Positions 17,915 through 26,354 of a stretch of DNA of 64,000 nucleotides are shown piece after piece; within the stretch, counting starts at the first letter, position 1; the number at the start of each line of letters is the position of its first letter. The notes under the pieces were generated by a model. The model did no database searches, was not told the origin of the DNA, and saw nothing but the letters and a program-made list of their open reading frames with translations. The position numbers were made by a program, and so were the translations under genes. Source of the stretch: Thermosynechococcus sp. Lineage in GTDB: Bacteria > Cyanobacteriota > Cyanobacteriia > Thermosynechococcales > Thermosynechococcaceae. Location of the stretch: assembly GCF_025999095.1 (NCBI RefSeq), contig NZ_AP024678.1, positions 1,085,527-1,149,526 on the forward strand, written 5' to 3'.

Positions 17915-18678
17915 TAGCGGAATTCGTCAATCCTTTCCATGGGGTGCATTTCTATCTTAGCGGCTGGATTGCGGAGGGCGCGGATGCCCCAAAAAACGAG
18001 ATGATCATCCTCACACCAGCGATCGGAAGCTAAAAATGTCCGCAGCAGGTCACTGACAAAAGGGCGATCGCCGCCGGTCACAATCACTTTGCCTTGGGGA
18101 AACTCCTGAAAAAAGGGGCCCAGATAGGCTTGCAAAATGGCGGCAGTGCCATAGTAGAGGCCGCTTTCAATAGCGGTGGTGGTGCTAGTGCCCCAACGAC
18201 GGGGGGGGGCTGTGGGCAGCGTCACATAGGGTAAAGCTGCCGTGTAGTCCGCTAGGGCTCGCGCCATTAATCCAACACCGGCAAGAATCACACCACCAGC
18301 AAATTCCCGGCGATCGTTAGCTAGGGTCAGCGTTAGGGCGGTGCCGGCATCCACAACACACACCGGTGCCCCATAGACCTGCAGTGCTCCCCAGAGGGCA
18401 AGGGCACGGTCAATTCCTAGGGTGGGGTACATCTGGGGAATGGGAATATCTGCGAGGGTGAGGGCGATCGCCCTCGGATAGACTTGGTGCAGGGGCACAG
18501 AACCAACACTGGCCCCCCAGCAGGGGAGATTGGGGTAGTCTTGGGCAGGGTTGAAGGCAAATTCCGCAGGGGTCAGGTGCCAAGTGCGGCTGAGGTGTTC
18601 ACCCCTAAAGAGTGCCCAGTGCTGCCGAGTATTGCCAATAATCAGGGCAAACCATTGATTACTCTGCGGGGGCGTCAT
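17914..18678 (-). CDS. coaX: Type III pantothenate kinase
   Basis: Catalyses ATP-dependent phosphorylation of pantothenate, the first step of coenzyme A synthesis. The protein has 254 residues of the CoaX/ASKHA fold: phosphate-1 motif ALIIGNTRQHWALF (with the usual DxGNT aspartate replaced, since it reads IIGNT), GIDRALALWGA, VCVVDAGTALTLTL with the catalytic aspartate, and VIVTGGDRPFVSDLL. The start overlaps the end of the abrB-type gene by 20 bases and the stop abuts ccmO. The missing first aspartate is a noteworthy deviation for the family. Confidence 0.85.
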   Translation of the reverse strand: MTPPQSNQWFALIIGNTRQHWALFRGEHLSRTWHLTPAEFAFNPAQDYPNLPCWGASVGSVPLHQVYPRAIALTLADIPIPQMYPTLGIDRALALWGALQVYGAPVCVVDAGTALTLTLANDRREFAGGVILAGVGLMARALADYTAALPYVTLPTAPPRRWGTSTTTAIESGLYYGTAAILQAYLGPFFQEFPQGKVIVTGGDRPFVSDLLRTFLASDRWCEDDHLVFWGIRALRNPAAKIEMHPMERIDEFR

Positions 18679-19060
18679 CCACTTCTTCGGGATCGATGAG
18701 ATACAGATGAATATGTTTATACCCCTGCTTAATCTTGAAGGTATCCCCCGGCTTGAGGTTCATCGCTTTGGTATAGGCAGCACCAATCACAATCTGGCCA
18801 TTTTGGTGCACTTTCACCCGATAGGAGGGGGATCGCCCCCGCCCCGATTGACCATTGACTTCTTTTTCCGATGACTGTACTTCGAGTCCGCCGGCAGCGA
18901 GTACCGCTTCGTAAAATTTCCCTAAGTTGACACGCACCTGACCGGATTTTGTGACGCGGTAGTAGCCACAGAGCTTTGCTGCTTCTTTACGGGATGCAGA
19001 ACCCAGTTCACTTAATCGCTGCAGGAGTGCTTTACCAGTTAGGGGCTTTGGTTTTTTCAT
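18659..19060 (-). CDS. cyAbrB-family transcriptional regulator
   Basis: Cyanobacterial AbrB-type DNA-binding regulator of 133 residues. Proteins of this family control nitrogen, carbon-uptake and hydrogenase genes in cyanobacteria. The N-terminal region KALLQRLSELGSASRKEAAK is the cyanobacteria-specific part, and the AbrB-like swapped-hairpin region is at the C-terminus (HQNGQIVIGAAYTKAM, LKPGDTFKIK). I chose the ATG giving MKKPKPLTGKALLQ; the frame extends 16 codons upstream without conserved sequence. It heads the coaX-ccmO run, so it may regulate its own operon. Whether it is the cyAbrB1 or cyAbrB2 type cannot be settled by eye. Confidence 0.88.
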   Translation of the reverse strand: MKKPKPLTGKALLQRLSELGSASRKEAAKLCGYYRVTKSGQVRVNLGKFYEAVLAAGGLEVQSSEKEVNGQSGRGRSPSYRVKVHQNGQIVIGAAYTKAMNLKPGDTFKIKQGYKHIHLYLIDPEEVDDAPAE

Positions 19061-19504
19061 TCGCTCTGTATTTCCTCTATCAGAACGATATTCAAATGAA
19101 TAAAGCAACTAAATTATTTTTTAGTCAACAGGTGCCCACACGAGAGAAAAAGGGTGTCTGCAAGAATAATCTGACTAAATAATCATTAGCTTTAATAAAG
19201 CTACCATTTTATTTGAAACAAAAAGTATTCTTTTCATTCTTTTTAACAATATGTTAATTCGAGTCAATGAGTATAGTTATATAATAATATCAAATATGTT
19301 AATAATACCAAAGCTACCGAACAAGAAACTGAGGATTATTTTGTTAAGTTTTATTGATCACCTATTGATTTTTTGCCTAAAATTTACCTACAGCACAGTG
19401 CCTTTCTAAAAAGTGCGGAATAGGTGTAGGCATTCAGTCTGCTACAGCAGCCCGAGGAGGCAAAGAAGCTGTATAGTGGCTGTACCCTCGCGAACAAGTG
19501 ACGA
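19061..19504. promoter_or_regulatory. AT-rich divergent intergenic region with a palindrome
   Basis: A 444-base gap with no convincing gene, between the divergent abrB-type regulator and the ABC permease. It is far richer in A and T than the neighbouring genes. It holds a perfect hairpin-forming palindrome, TAGCTTT-AAT-AAAGCTA, at 19187-19203, and two copies of ATGTTAAT separated by about 40 bases, with ATATAATAATATC between them. Such a length suggests promoters for both flanking genes and regulator sites, possibly for the AbrB-type protein itself. Confidence 0.5.
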
Positions 19505-20641
19505 ATGACTCCTTGGCAAACGTTGCGGCGCAACCCCTTAGTGATGGTCAGTTTGGGGGTGTTGCTGACTTTGTACCTGCTGGCGATCGCTGCCGATTTT
19601 GTGGCCCCCTATAGTCCCTATACCTTTCAAGTGGATGGTGCCCTGCTGCCCCCCACCCGTATTTACTGGCGCACCCCCGATGGTCAGTGGCTCGGGCCCC
19701 ATGTGTATCCCACGCGCCTAGGGCCTGTGGACTTGGAAACGGGGGAACGACCTCTGATTGTGGATTGGCAGGAACCGTCGCCGATTCGCCTATTTGTCAA
19801 GGGTAGCCCCTATCGCTTCCTGGAAATTACCCTGCCCCTACCGACGCGTTGGAGTTTAACCGATCCACAAATTAAACCGCACACCCTTTTCGCCGGCTTT
19901 GCCAGCGATCGCCACCTGTTTGGCACGGTGGGCAAGGGCTATCTGAACCTGTTGGGAACCGATGACCAAGGACGCGATCAGCTGAGTCGGCTGCTCTTTG
20001 GCGCCCGCATTAGCCTCAGTATTGGGCTTGTGGGGGTGGCGATCGCCTTCCCGATTGGCATTTTGGTGGGTGCCATTTCCGGCTACTTTGGCGGTTGGCT
20101 CGATGTCGTTTTAATGCGGGGGGTTGAGGTGCTGATGACGCTGCCGACCATCTATCTGTTGGTGGCCTTGGCGGCAGTACTGCCCGTGGGACTCAGTAGT
20201 GGTGAGCGATTCCTGCTGATTACAGTTATCACCTCCTTTGTGAGCTGGGCGGGGCTGGCGCGGGTCATTCGTGGTCAGGTTCTAGGCATTAGGGAAATGG
20301 CCTTTGTCCAGGCAGCCCAGGTGATGGGGGGGCGATCGCTCTACATTATTGGGCGGCACATTATTCCCCAAACAGCGACCTACGTGATTATTGCGGCAAC
20401 GCTCTCGATTCCCAGCTTTATTGTGGCGGAATCGGTGCTCAGTCTCATTGGCTTGGGGATCCAACAGCCGGATCCCTCCTGGGGGAATATGCTTTCCTTG
20501 GCCACCAATGCCTCAATCCTGGTCTTACAGCCCTGGTTGGTCTGGGCACCAGCCACACTCATTGTCATCACCGTCCTGTGCTTCAACATCATTGGCGACG
20601 GCCTGCGGGATGCCCTTGATCCCAAGGGGATACAAAAATAG
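19505..20641 (+). CDS. Peptide/nickel ABC transporter permease (DppC-type)
   Basis: Inner-membrane permease of an oligopeptide-type ABC importer, 378 residues. The first helix (LGVLLTLYLLAIAADFVAP) is followed by an unusually long extracytoplasmic region, to about residue 165, typical of some DppC-like proteins. GTDDQGRDQLSRLLFGARIS marks the start of the permease domain, and the EAA loop for the ATPase appears around EMAFVQAAQVMGGRSLYI. No ATPase or partner permease is adjacent; a matching binding lipoprotein is at 57.2 kb. Confidence 0.9.
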   Translation: MTPWQTLRRNPLVMVSLGVLLTLYLLAIAADFVAPYSPYTFQVDGALLPPTRIYWRTPDGQWLGPHVYPTRLGPVDLETGERPLIVDWQEPSPIRLFVKGSPYRFLEITLPLPTRWSLTDPQIKPHTLFAGFASDRHLFGTVGKGYLNLLGTDDQGRDQLSRLLFGARISLSIGLVGVAIAFPIGILVGAISGYFGGWLDVVLMRGVEVLMTLPTIYLLVALAAVLPVGLSSGERFLLITVITSFVSWAGLARVIRGQVLGIREMAFVQAAQVMGGRSLYIIGRHIIPQTATYVIIAATLSIPSFIVAESVLSLIGLGIQQPDPSWGNMLSLATNASILVLQPWLVWAPATLIVITVLCFNIIGDGLRDALDPKGIQK

Positions 20642-20687
20642 CCAAAGCCCTTGGGATACACTAGGGGGAGATTCTCAGAATGAGGCT

Positions 20688-21863
20688 ATGAGTGGCGATC
20701 GCCAGCCCTATCAAATTCTGGTTATTGATGATGATCCCACCACCCGACTCCTGTTGCGGAAAATCCTCAGGGGTTTGGGCTATCAGGTATCGGTTGCCAG
20801 TCATGGCCGCGAGGGGATTGCGATCGCCACCGCCGAGAAACCCGCCTTGATTATCTGCGACTGGATGATGCCGGAACTGGACGGTCTAGAGGTGTGCCGT
20901 CAAATCAAGCAGGATCAGGAGCTCTCCCGCAGTTTTTTTATTCTACTTACGGCCAAAGGGGAACTGGAGGATCGCATTCAAGGCTTAGATGCTGGTGCCG
21001 ATGAATTCTTGTCAAAACCCATTGACCCCAACGAACTGCGAGCACGCATTCAGGCGGGTCTGCGCCTCTATCAACTGAGTCAGGACTTGCTTAAGCAAAA
21101 ACAACTCCTTGAGGCTGAGCTTCACGAGGCGGCTGATTATGTGCGGTCGCTCCTGCCGGCTCCCCAAGAAGCTCCCTGCAAAATTAACTACTACTTCTTG
21201 CCTTCCAGTCAGTTGGGGGGTGATTGCTTTGACTTTTGCTGGGTGGGCGATCGCTATTTAGTGCTCTACATTCTCGATGTTTCAGGCCATGGCTTGGGGG
21301 CGGCTCTGCCTTCGGTCTCCGTTTTGAATCTGTTGCGGAGCACAACGCGGGAGCAAACCGGCGGCACGTTTGATTACCGCCAACCTGCCCAAGTTCTTGA
21401 AGCCCTCAACAATGGCTTCCAAATGACGGCCCAGCACGAGAAGTATTTCACGATTTGGTACGGCGTGTACGATCGCCAAACGCAGCAGTTGACCTATGCC
21501 AGTGGTGGACACCCGCCGGCACTCCTGCTTACCCCTGAGGCTGATCAATGGCGAGCTACCCTCCTCAAGACACCGGGTATTCCCATTGGTATGTTTGCTG
21601 ACATGGTCTTTACCCAAGCCACGATTGAAGTCTCCCCTTCAGCAGTTCTCTATCTCTTTAGTGACGGCATCTATGAGTTTGAAACAACCGCCAATCGGGT
21701 TTGGGGTCTCGAAGCCTTTAGGGAGTTACTCATTGCTGCCCACACCCAAAATCCTGTGCCCCCATTGTCCCAGTTGATTTCCCAGGTGCAAAGGCATGCA
21801 GCGCCCGCGGCCTTTGGCAGCGATGATGTTTCACTGGTGCAAGTGGCGTTCCCCCACCCCTAA
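20688..21863 (+). CDS. Response regulator fused to a PP2C/SpoIIE-type phosphatase
   Basis: Two-domain signalling protein of 391 residues. A receiver domain (about 8-130) has the acidic pocket IDDD, the phospho-acceptor D58 in LIICDWMMPELDG and lysine 110 in FLSKP. A coiled linker (QDLLKQKQLLEAELHEAADY) leads to a SpoIIE/RsbU-like PP2C domain with GGDCFDFCWV, VSGHGLGAALPS and SDGIYEF. Such proteins dephosphorylate anti-anti-sigma factors when their receiver is phosphorylated. An RsbW-type ATPase is encoded at 53.1 kb but not linked. I chose the ATG at 20688 because the longer frame lies inside the permease gene. Confidence 0.92.
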   Translation: MSGDRQPYQILVIDDDPTTRLLLRKILRGLGYQVSVASHGREGIAIATAEKPALIICDWMMPELDGLEVCRQIKQDQELSRSFFILLTAKGELEDRIQGLDAGADEFLSKPIDPNELRARIQAGLRLYQLSQDLLKQKQLLEAELHEAADYVRSLLPAPQEAPCKINYYFLPSSQLGGDCFDFCWVGDRYLVLYILDVSGHGLGAALPSVSVLNLLRSTTREQTGGTFDYRQPAQVLEALNNGFQMTAQHEKYFTIWYGVYDRQTQQLTYASGGHPPALLLTPEADQWRATLLKTPGIPIGMFADMVFTQATIEVSPSAVLYLFSDGIYEFETTANRVWGLEAFRELLIAAHTQNPVPPLSQLISQVQRHAAPAAFGSDDVSLVQVAFPHP

Positions 21864-21936
21864 CTTGGGGCTCCAGATTGCATAATGCGGCGTCTTCTGT
21901 GCAATATCCTAAGCAGTAGCGGAGTGAAGGTGAGCT

Positions 21937-23355
21937 ATGGGCGGATGGGAGTTTTTACTGCAAAAGGAGGGCGATCGGGCTTGGTTGCCCCTAGAGCCAC
22001 CCTCGGCGGAAGTTTTGGAGGGCAGTTATCGCTTGATGGCGCGCTGTCCTGTTCCCGAAACCTCTGTGGAAGTGCAAATTACCCATCTTTACGCTGATCA
22101 GGGGGTGTCCAAGCAACGCTATCAACGCCGCACCCACCGCAGCAGTTCCACGGGACTCATGGGTATTCTGCCCTTTACATATTTGCAGCCGGGGCGTTGG
22201 CAGTTTCAATGCCGTGTGGCGCGAGAGGGGGTCCTGGATTCAGAGGTGTTTGCGATCGCCCTTGATGTCCTTGCCCAAAGCGAAGAGTGGGACTTGCCCA
22301 CACCAGAAACCTTTCCTGCGGTTCCAGAGCAGCCAGTTAAAGCCGCCGACCCCCCTCAGCCCCAAGAACCCTCCCCTGCGCAGTTGCCGACGACGCTGAT
22401 TGAGCTGCCCCAAAGTGCCTATACAATCTTTGCCGATGAAACGTTGGTTTTGGCGGGCACAGTTGCCGTTCCCGGTACAGTGGTGATTCGCCTGCGCAAT
22501 CCCGTCACCCGGGAGGTGGTACAGGAGCACTCAGTGCCAGCGATCGCCCGCGAGGAAAAATGGGGGTTTCAGTGTAGACTCACCCCCTTGGCCGATTATC
22601 CAGTGATGGTGGGGGAAGCCCGCCTCCTACCCAACAACCCCCTGGAACACAGCGATCTGCGCCAAGTCCAAGCCTTTATGGTTACGGTGCTCCCGGTACC
22701 CGAGATGCCTGCTGTCTCTGCGCCATCCCAAATTTCCCCCCCGCAGCGCAAAACGCCCACTGGCCCGCAGTTGCCCATCTTAGGGGATACGGCCCTCCAA
22801 CCTGTGCCGGTGAGCGGTTTTTCCCTACCGCCCCAACTGAAGCCTGGGAAAGCGCCCGTTGTTGTGGATTTACCCAGCTTTTGCCAGCCCCTATCTGCGG
22901 TTACTGTACCACCGCCTCGCGATTTGCCCATCGATCGCCAAAAGCGATTTTGGTTGCGATTGCAACAGTTGGCTGAGTTAGCGCCCCCCCTTGAGACCAC
23001 GCCCCCAGTATCCACAAATTCTGAGGGTACCTATCTATTGACTCCACCCCAGCTCCTGCTGTCACCGGAGCCACTGGTACCACCGCTGCACCTGAAGGTG
23101 AATTTGCCTGCAACCCAACGGGGTTGCTCCGTCAAGGTGTGGATCACCAATGGCGAAACAGGAGAGTTAATTGCGGGCCCCCGCTGGCTAGTGGAGTTTG
23201 ACTTTTATCGCTATGGGGATTACTGGCAAACTGTCCTTCACATTGACGTGCCAGCAAAGGTGCGTTCCATTGCCCTGATGGCGATCGCCATTGACCCCAA
23301 AACAGGCGCAGAAAGCCCCACTGTGACCCTGCGCCGCCAGTTACAGGCCCCCTAG
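21937..23355 (+). CDS. Conserved hypothetical protein with proline-rich linkers
   Basis: A 472-residue protein with no assigned function. The N-terminal part contains GGWEFLLQKEGDRAWLPLEP and LMGILPFTYLQPGRWQFQCR, a region that looks like a beta-rich domain; a second such module follows (YTIFADETLVLAGTVAVPG and WGFQCRLTPLADYPVMVGEA). Proline-rich stretches separate these from a third beta-rich region (VKVWITNGETGELIAGPRWL). No signal peptide or membrane helix is seen. The two FQCR repeats suggest internal duplication. Its last four bases overlap the convergent MBL-fold gene. Confidence 0.65.
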   Translation: MGGWEFLLQKEGDRAWLPLEPPSAEVLEGSYRLMARCPVPETSVEVQITHLYADQGVSKQRYQRRTHRSSSTGLMGILPFTYLQPGRWQFQCRVAREGVLDSEVFAIALDVLAQSEEWDLPTPETFPAVPEQPVKAADPPQPQEPSPAQLPTTLIELPQSAYTIFADETLVLAGTVAVPGTVVIRLRNPVTREVVQEHSVPAIAREEKWGFQCRLTPLADYPVMVGEARLLPNNPLEHSDLRQVQAFMVTVLPVPEMPAVSAPSQISPPQRKTPTGPQLPILGDTALQPVPVSGFSLPPQLKPGKAPVVVDLPSFCQPLSAVTVPPPRDLPIDRQKRFWLRLQQLAELAPPLETTPPVSTNSEGTYLLTPPQLLLSPEPLVPPLHLKVNLPATQRGCSVKVWITNGETGELIAGPRWLVEFDFYRYGDYWQTVLHIDVPAKVRSIALMAIAIDPKTGAESPTVTLRRQLQAP

Positions 23356-24974
23356 CTTTCGGGTTCCGGTTGCGTTTCCGCCCGCTCAAAAGCAGGACAA
23401 TAGCCCTCCGGTGCCACTTTAAAGTTATAGAGCGCAGAGGCTTCGTTCCAGCAGCGTTGACCGCGATAAAACTGGCAGTTAAAACAACTGGGCTGGTCGG
23501 GCGCGATCGTGGCTGAGGTACCACCGAGCACTTCTTTGGGGGTCATGCCGCGAATCAGTAATTGCTCCCCTTGCCAAGCGGCCAACACAAAGCCGGTATC
23601 TGCCAGCCGTCGCCAGCGCGGATCGGTGGTAATAGAAGCCGGTAGGCGAATCATGGCTTCATCGTTCCACTCACTCACCTCTCCTTCATAGGCCAGTTGC
23701 ACCAATGAGCTGGGCGTCGAAAGTGTCAATTGGCCAATGGGAAATTGAATCGTTGAGCCACTGGTGGGGGTGTGCAGATGGTAGCGGTTACTCAATTCAT
23801 TCAGGCTAGCCAAGTCTGCAAGGTAGTTGGGATCGCCGTGGATAAGTACCACATGCTGCGGTCGGATATTGTGAATCAGTTGAGTGGTGGCAGGGCCATC
23901 GGCATGGAGGGAGAGTAAAAACGTATCCACCTCCACATTGGGTAAGTCTGCGAAGTCAGGATAGCCTTCCCGCACGGGTTGACCATAGCGCAGACGTGGA
24001 TAGAGCACCAGCCAAGGTCGTCCCCCTTGGGTCACGTAGGGGCGCAGGTCTTGATCCTCCTCAAGCAGGACAATGGTGGGGTCAGCCCCCTGAATTTGGG
24101 TCACATCGCTTAGGGGCTGCACTTGGGGCTTGACCCGCCGATCCCAAAACAGGGCTTGGTGTTGGGCAAAGTTTTGAATAGTGGTGGGTAAATGGGGCAA
24201 AATTGTCAGGTAGGTATCACAACCGCGGGCGATCGCCGGCCCCACCCAAATCTGAATCGGCTGTCCTGTAAAGAGATGATGACTGCGCAAGAGGATGAGA
24301 ATTTCTTGGGCGGTGCCGAGGGGAGGCAGGGGAAGCAATAGGTTATAGCCCTGGTCAATCGCTGTGCGGATGCGTTCCGCCAATTGATTTTCCTGTTGCC
24401 GGCGGTGGGGGTGGCGCGCTGTGCCCAAGCTGCCCTCAATGATTAGGACATCCGGTTGCAATCCCCGTAGATCCGCAAGGGGTAGTCCTTCCGTAAAGCG
24501 GGTATGGGAGAGGAAAAAATCCCCCGTATAAACCACACTCAGGGGCGGTTGCTCTGTGTTTGGATCTTGATAGGTGAGGACAAAAACCGCTGCCCCCGGC
24601 AGATGCCCCGCAGGAAAGAGTTCAGCGGTCAGGCCATCGCCAAACTCCACGGGCGATCGCCAAGGCAAGGCACGGCAAAAGGGAGGCACGGTTTCATCTG
24701 GCCAATTCAGGGGCAACAGTTGCGTTGTAACTTCGCTGGCATAGATCGGGATATGGGGGAAACGGCGATGGAGTGCCAACAGACTGCGGGCATGATCCGC
24801 GTGGGCATGGCTACAGAGCACTAGGTCAAAGGGATGCTGTTCAATCTCATCAAGGGGCAAGACATCAAGGGACGGCACACCGCAGTCCAGCAAAATCCGA
24901 TAGGTGCCAATTCCTAAGCCAATGCACACCCCCTCCTCAGCGTGACCCACCCCATAGTTGAGGCACTCGATCAT
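23352..24974 (-). CDS. MBL-fold metallo-hydrolase with beta-CASP-like region
   Basis: Zinc-dependent hydrolase of 540 residues. The metallo-beta-lactamase fold is shown by LCSHAHADHARSLL (HxHxDH), FPAGHLPGAAVFVL and SVVYTGDFFLSHTR, followed by VLIIEGSLGTARHPHRR. The middle has the features of beta-CASP RNA-processing nucleases (NLLLPLPPLGTAQEILILL, HVVLIHGDPNYL), and the C-terminal extension contains CFNCQFYRGQRCWNEAS, a possible metal-binding cluster. Related proteins process or degrade RNA, so a nuclease role is likely but not proved. Confidence 0.85.
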   Translation of the reverse strand: MIECLNYGVGHAEEGVCIGLGIGTYRILLDCGVPSLDVLPLDEIEQHPFDLVLCSHAHADHARSLLALHRRFPHIPIYASEVTTQLLPLNWPDETVPPFCRALPWRSPVEFGDGLTAELFPAGHLPGAAVFVLTYQDPNTEQPPLSVVYTGDFFLSHTRFTEGLPLADLRGLQPDVLIIEGSLGTARHPHRRQQENQLAERIRTAIDQGYNLLLPLPPLGTAQEILILLRSHHLFTGQPIQIWVGPAIARGCDTYLTILPHLPTTIQNFAQHQALFWDRRVKPQVQPLSDVTQIQGADPTIVLLEEDQDLRPYVTQGGRPWLVLYPRLRYGQPVREGYPDFADLPNVEVDTFLLSLHADGPATTQLIHNIRPQHVVLIHGDPNYLADLASLNELSNRYHLHTPTSGSTIQFPIGQLTLSTPSSLVQLAYEGEVSEWNDEAMIRLPASITTDPRWRRLADTGFVLAAWQGEQLLIRGMTPKEVLGGTSATIAPDQPSCFNCQFYRGQRCWNEASALYNFKVAPEGYCPAFERAETQPEPES

Positions 24975-25006
24975 GAATGGCGATCAGTCACCCTCCCTAG
25001 TTAGAT

Positions 25007-25141
25007 TTAATGAGCAGAACCGTTGCCGTGGTACTGATCCGTGTCGTAGAAGCCATTGCGGGTGCCAAAAAACAAACACAACAGAATAAATATAGGTGTC
25101 ATCGCCAGCAGAATGGGCTTTATGCTAATCACAGCATCCAT
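25007..25141 (-). CDS. ndhP: Single-helix small membrane protein, probable NDH-1 subunit NdhP
   Basis: A 44-residue protein: MDAVISIKPILLAM, a membrane helix of about 20 residues (MTPIFILLCLFFGTRNG) and a soluble tail, FYDTDQYHGNGSAH. Size, single helix and conserved tail resemble NdhP, a small subunit of cyanobacterial NDH-1 involved in cyclic electron flow, as I recall it. The start at 25141 and stop at 25007 give exactly 45 codons. The gene sits between thyX and the MBL-fold gene on the same strand. The name is from memory of the family; the reading frame is certain. Confidence 0.6.
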   Translation of the reverse strand: MDAVISIKPILLAMTPIFILLCLFFGTRNGFYDTDQYHGNGSAH

Positions 25142-25209
25142 AGTTCACGCCTCGCTATAGTCAAGTAAATAGTCAAGTAAGCCTCTTCTGGTACTCAGTG
25201 TATCGCGGA

Positions 25210-26025
25210 TTATTTGCGGGGACTTGCTGATTTTCTCTCCTCAAAGTAACGGAGTTGTCGCCAACCAACAAAATTTGCGTAGGACTGGCGATCGCCCATA
25301 CATTCCGCCACGTGTTCTAGGGGAGAGAGGTGCTTTGGTTCTGCTCCCGCCAAGCGCTCATAGAGGGCAAGATCAGAGGCAGGGTCACTGCGTTGGCCAT
25401 CCCGCAGATAGTAGGACACCCGCGCACAACGGGCCACAGACATATACTTGCACTCCTCAAGACTATATTGCTGGCGCTCAGTCGGATCGATGTAGGGGAG
25501 GTGCCAATCCCCCACAGCCACAGGAGTGGGTTCATGGGTCTGCAGCAAATGCTGAATCAGCTTGGCCAAGGCCTGCATTTCTGGCTGGGCATCGGGGTGA
25601 TTGCGCAGGCGCAGAAAGTTATCCCACTCGGTACTGCTGACAACCGTTTGCATCCACATCCACGGTTCAAGCATGCGGTTGACCACTTGCTTGTGAATTC
25701 CCAGCTCATGGAGCTGGCGTGCCCCCTCAAGAACTGCGAGGCGAGTTTTCAGCCAGATTTCCTTTGCCGCCTCCTTTTGTTCACTTTCTTCGCGGGCCTG
25801 CATCCCCCGCTCGTTTTTTCCCCAATGGTAGGGGACGACTGGGTTCTGTTCCACTTGTTCGATCATTTTAGCCACAGGAACGGCTCGCGAACTGGCGGAA
25901 TTGCGAGAAAACACGCGGTGGGTGAGGAGTTCACTATGGATAAAGCGCGGATACGTGAGTTGAAGTGTCACCAAGCGCACCCCTACTGGCGAAATGGAAT
26001 CAGCAATTACACGCCCGTCTTGCAT
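25210..26025 (-). CDS. thyX: Flavin-dependent thymidylate synthase ThyX
   Basis: Makes dTMP from dUMP using methylenetetrahydrofolate with FAD and NADPH. The protein has 271 residues. The ThyX signature is present as THRVFSRNSASSRAVP, where the usual arginine of RHRxxS is threonine, with the flanking serine/arginine residues kept. PYHWGKNERGMQA follows, then LRLRNHPDAQPEMQALA and ECKYMSVARCARVSYYL. This longer ThyX form is common in cyanobacteria and phages. No thyA is seen in the window. Confidence 0.9.
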   Translation of the reverse strand: MQDGRVIADSISPVGVRLVTLQLTYPRFIHSELLTHRVFSRNSASSRAVPVAKMIEQVEQNPVVPYHWGKNERGMQAREESEQKEAAKEIWLKTRLAVLEGARQLHELGIHKQVVNRMLEPWMWMQTVVSSTEWDNFLRLRNHPDAQPEMQALAKLIQHLLQTHEPTPVAVGDWHLPYIDPTERQQYSLEECKYMSVARCARVSYYLRDGQRSDPASDLALYERLAGAEPKHLSPLEHVAECMGDRQSYANFVGWRQLRYFEERKSASPRK

Positions 26026-26354
26026 CTTTGTCTCTTCTGAATCTCTGCCTTTTCTAGGCTAGTGCAAGGGGAACACCGTCCGCTATTTACAGAACTTGAC
26101 TTAGGAAGGTTAATCAGTGCTGTCCTAGCAGCAGCTTGTGGTACAGGGGCTGCCCTGGGGCAGTGGTTGGCCGGTCAATCAGCTGTTCAAGACTGCTGAC
26201 TCCCTGAAATGTAGTAATAAACTTTTGCTAAATCATTTGGCGCCACTCTTCGAGATGTTATGCTTTTTGTAGAATTTTTCTTGGGGTTTCCAGCTCAATT
26301 CATTCACTAAAAGCTAAAAAAACTAACTCAAGCTTTTATCAGTAGGAAACTTCT
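26026..26354. other. Intergenic region with one possible 45-codon ORF
   Basis: A 329-base gap between divergent thyX and the hydrolase gene. It contains an open frame on the plus strand from a GTG at 26062 to a TGA at 26199, translating to 45 residues with a hydrophobic, alanine-rich centre (RLISAVLAAACGTGAALG) and ending QSAVQDC. No clear ribosome-binding site precedes it. The rest is AT-rich and probably holds the two promoters. I see no other gene. Confidence 0.35.
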
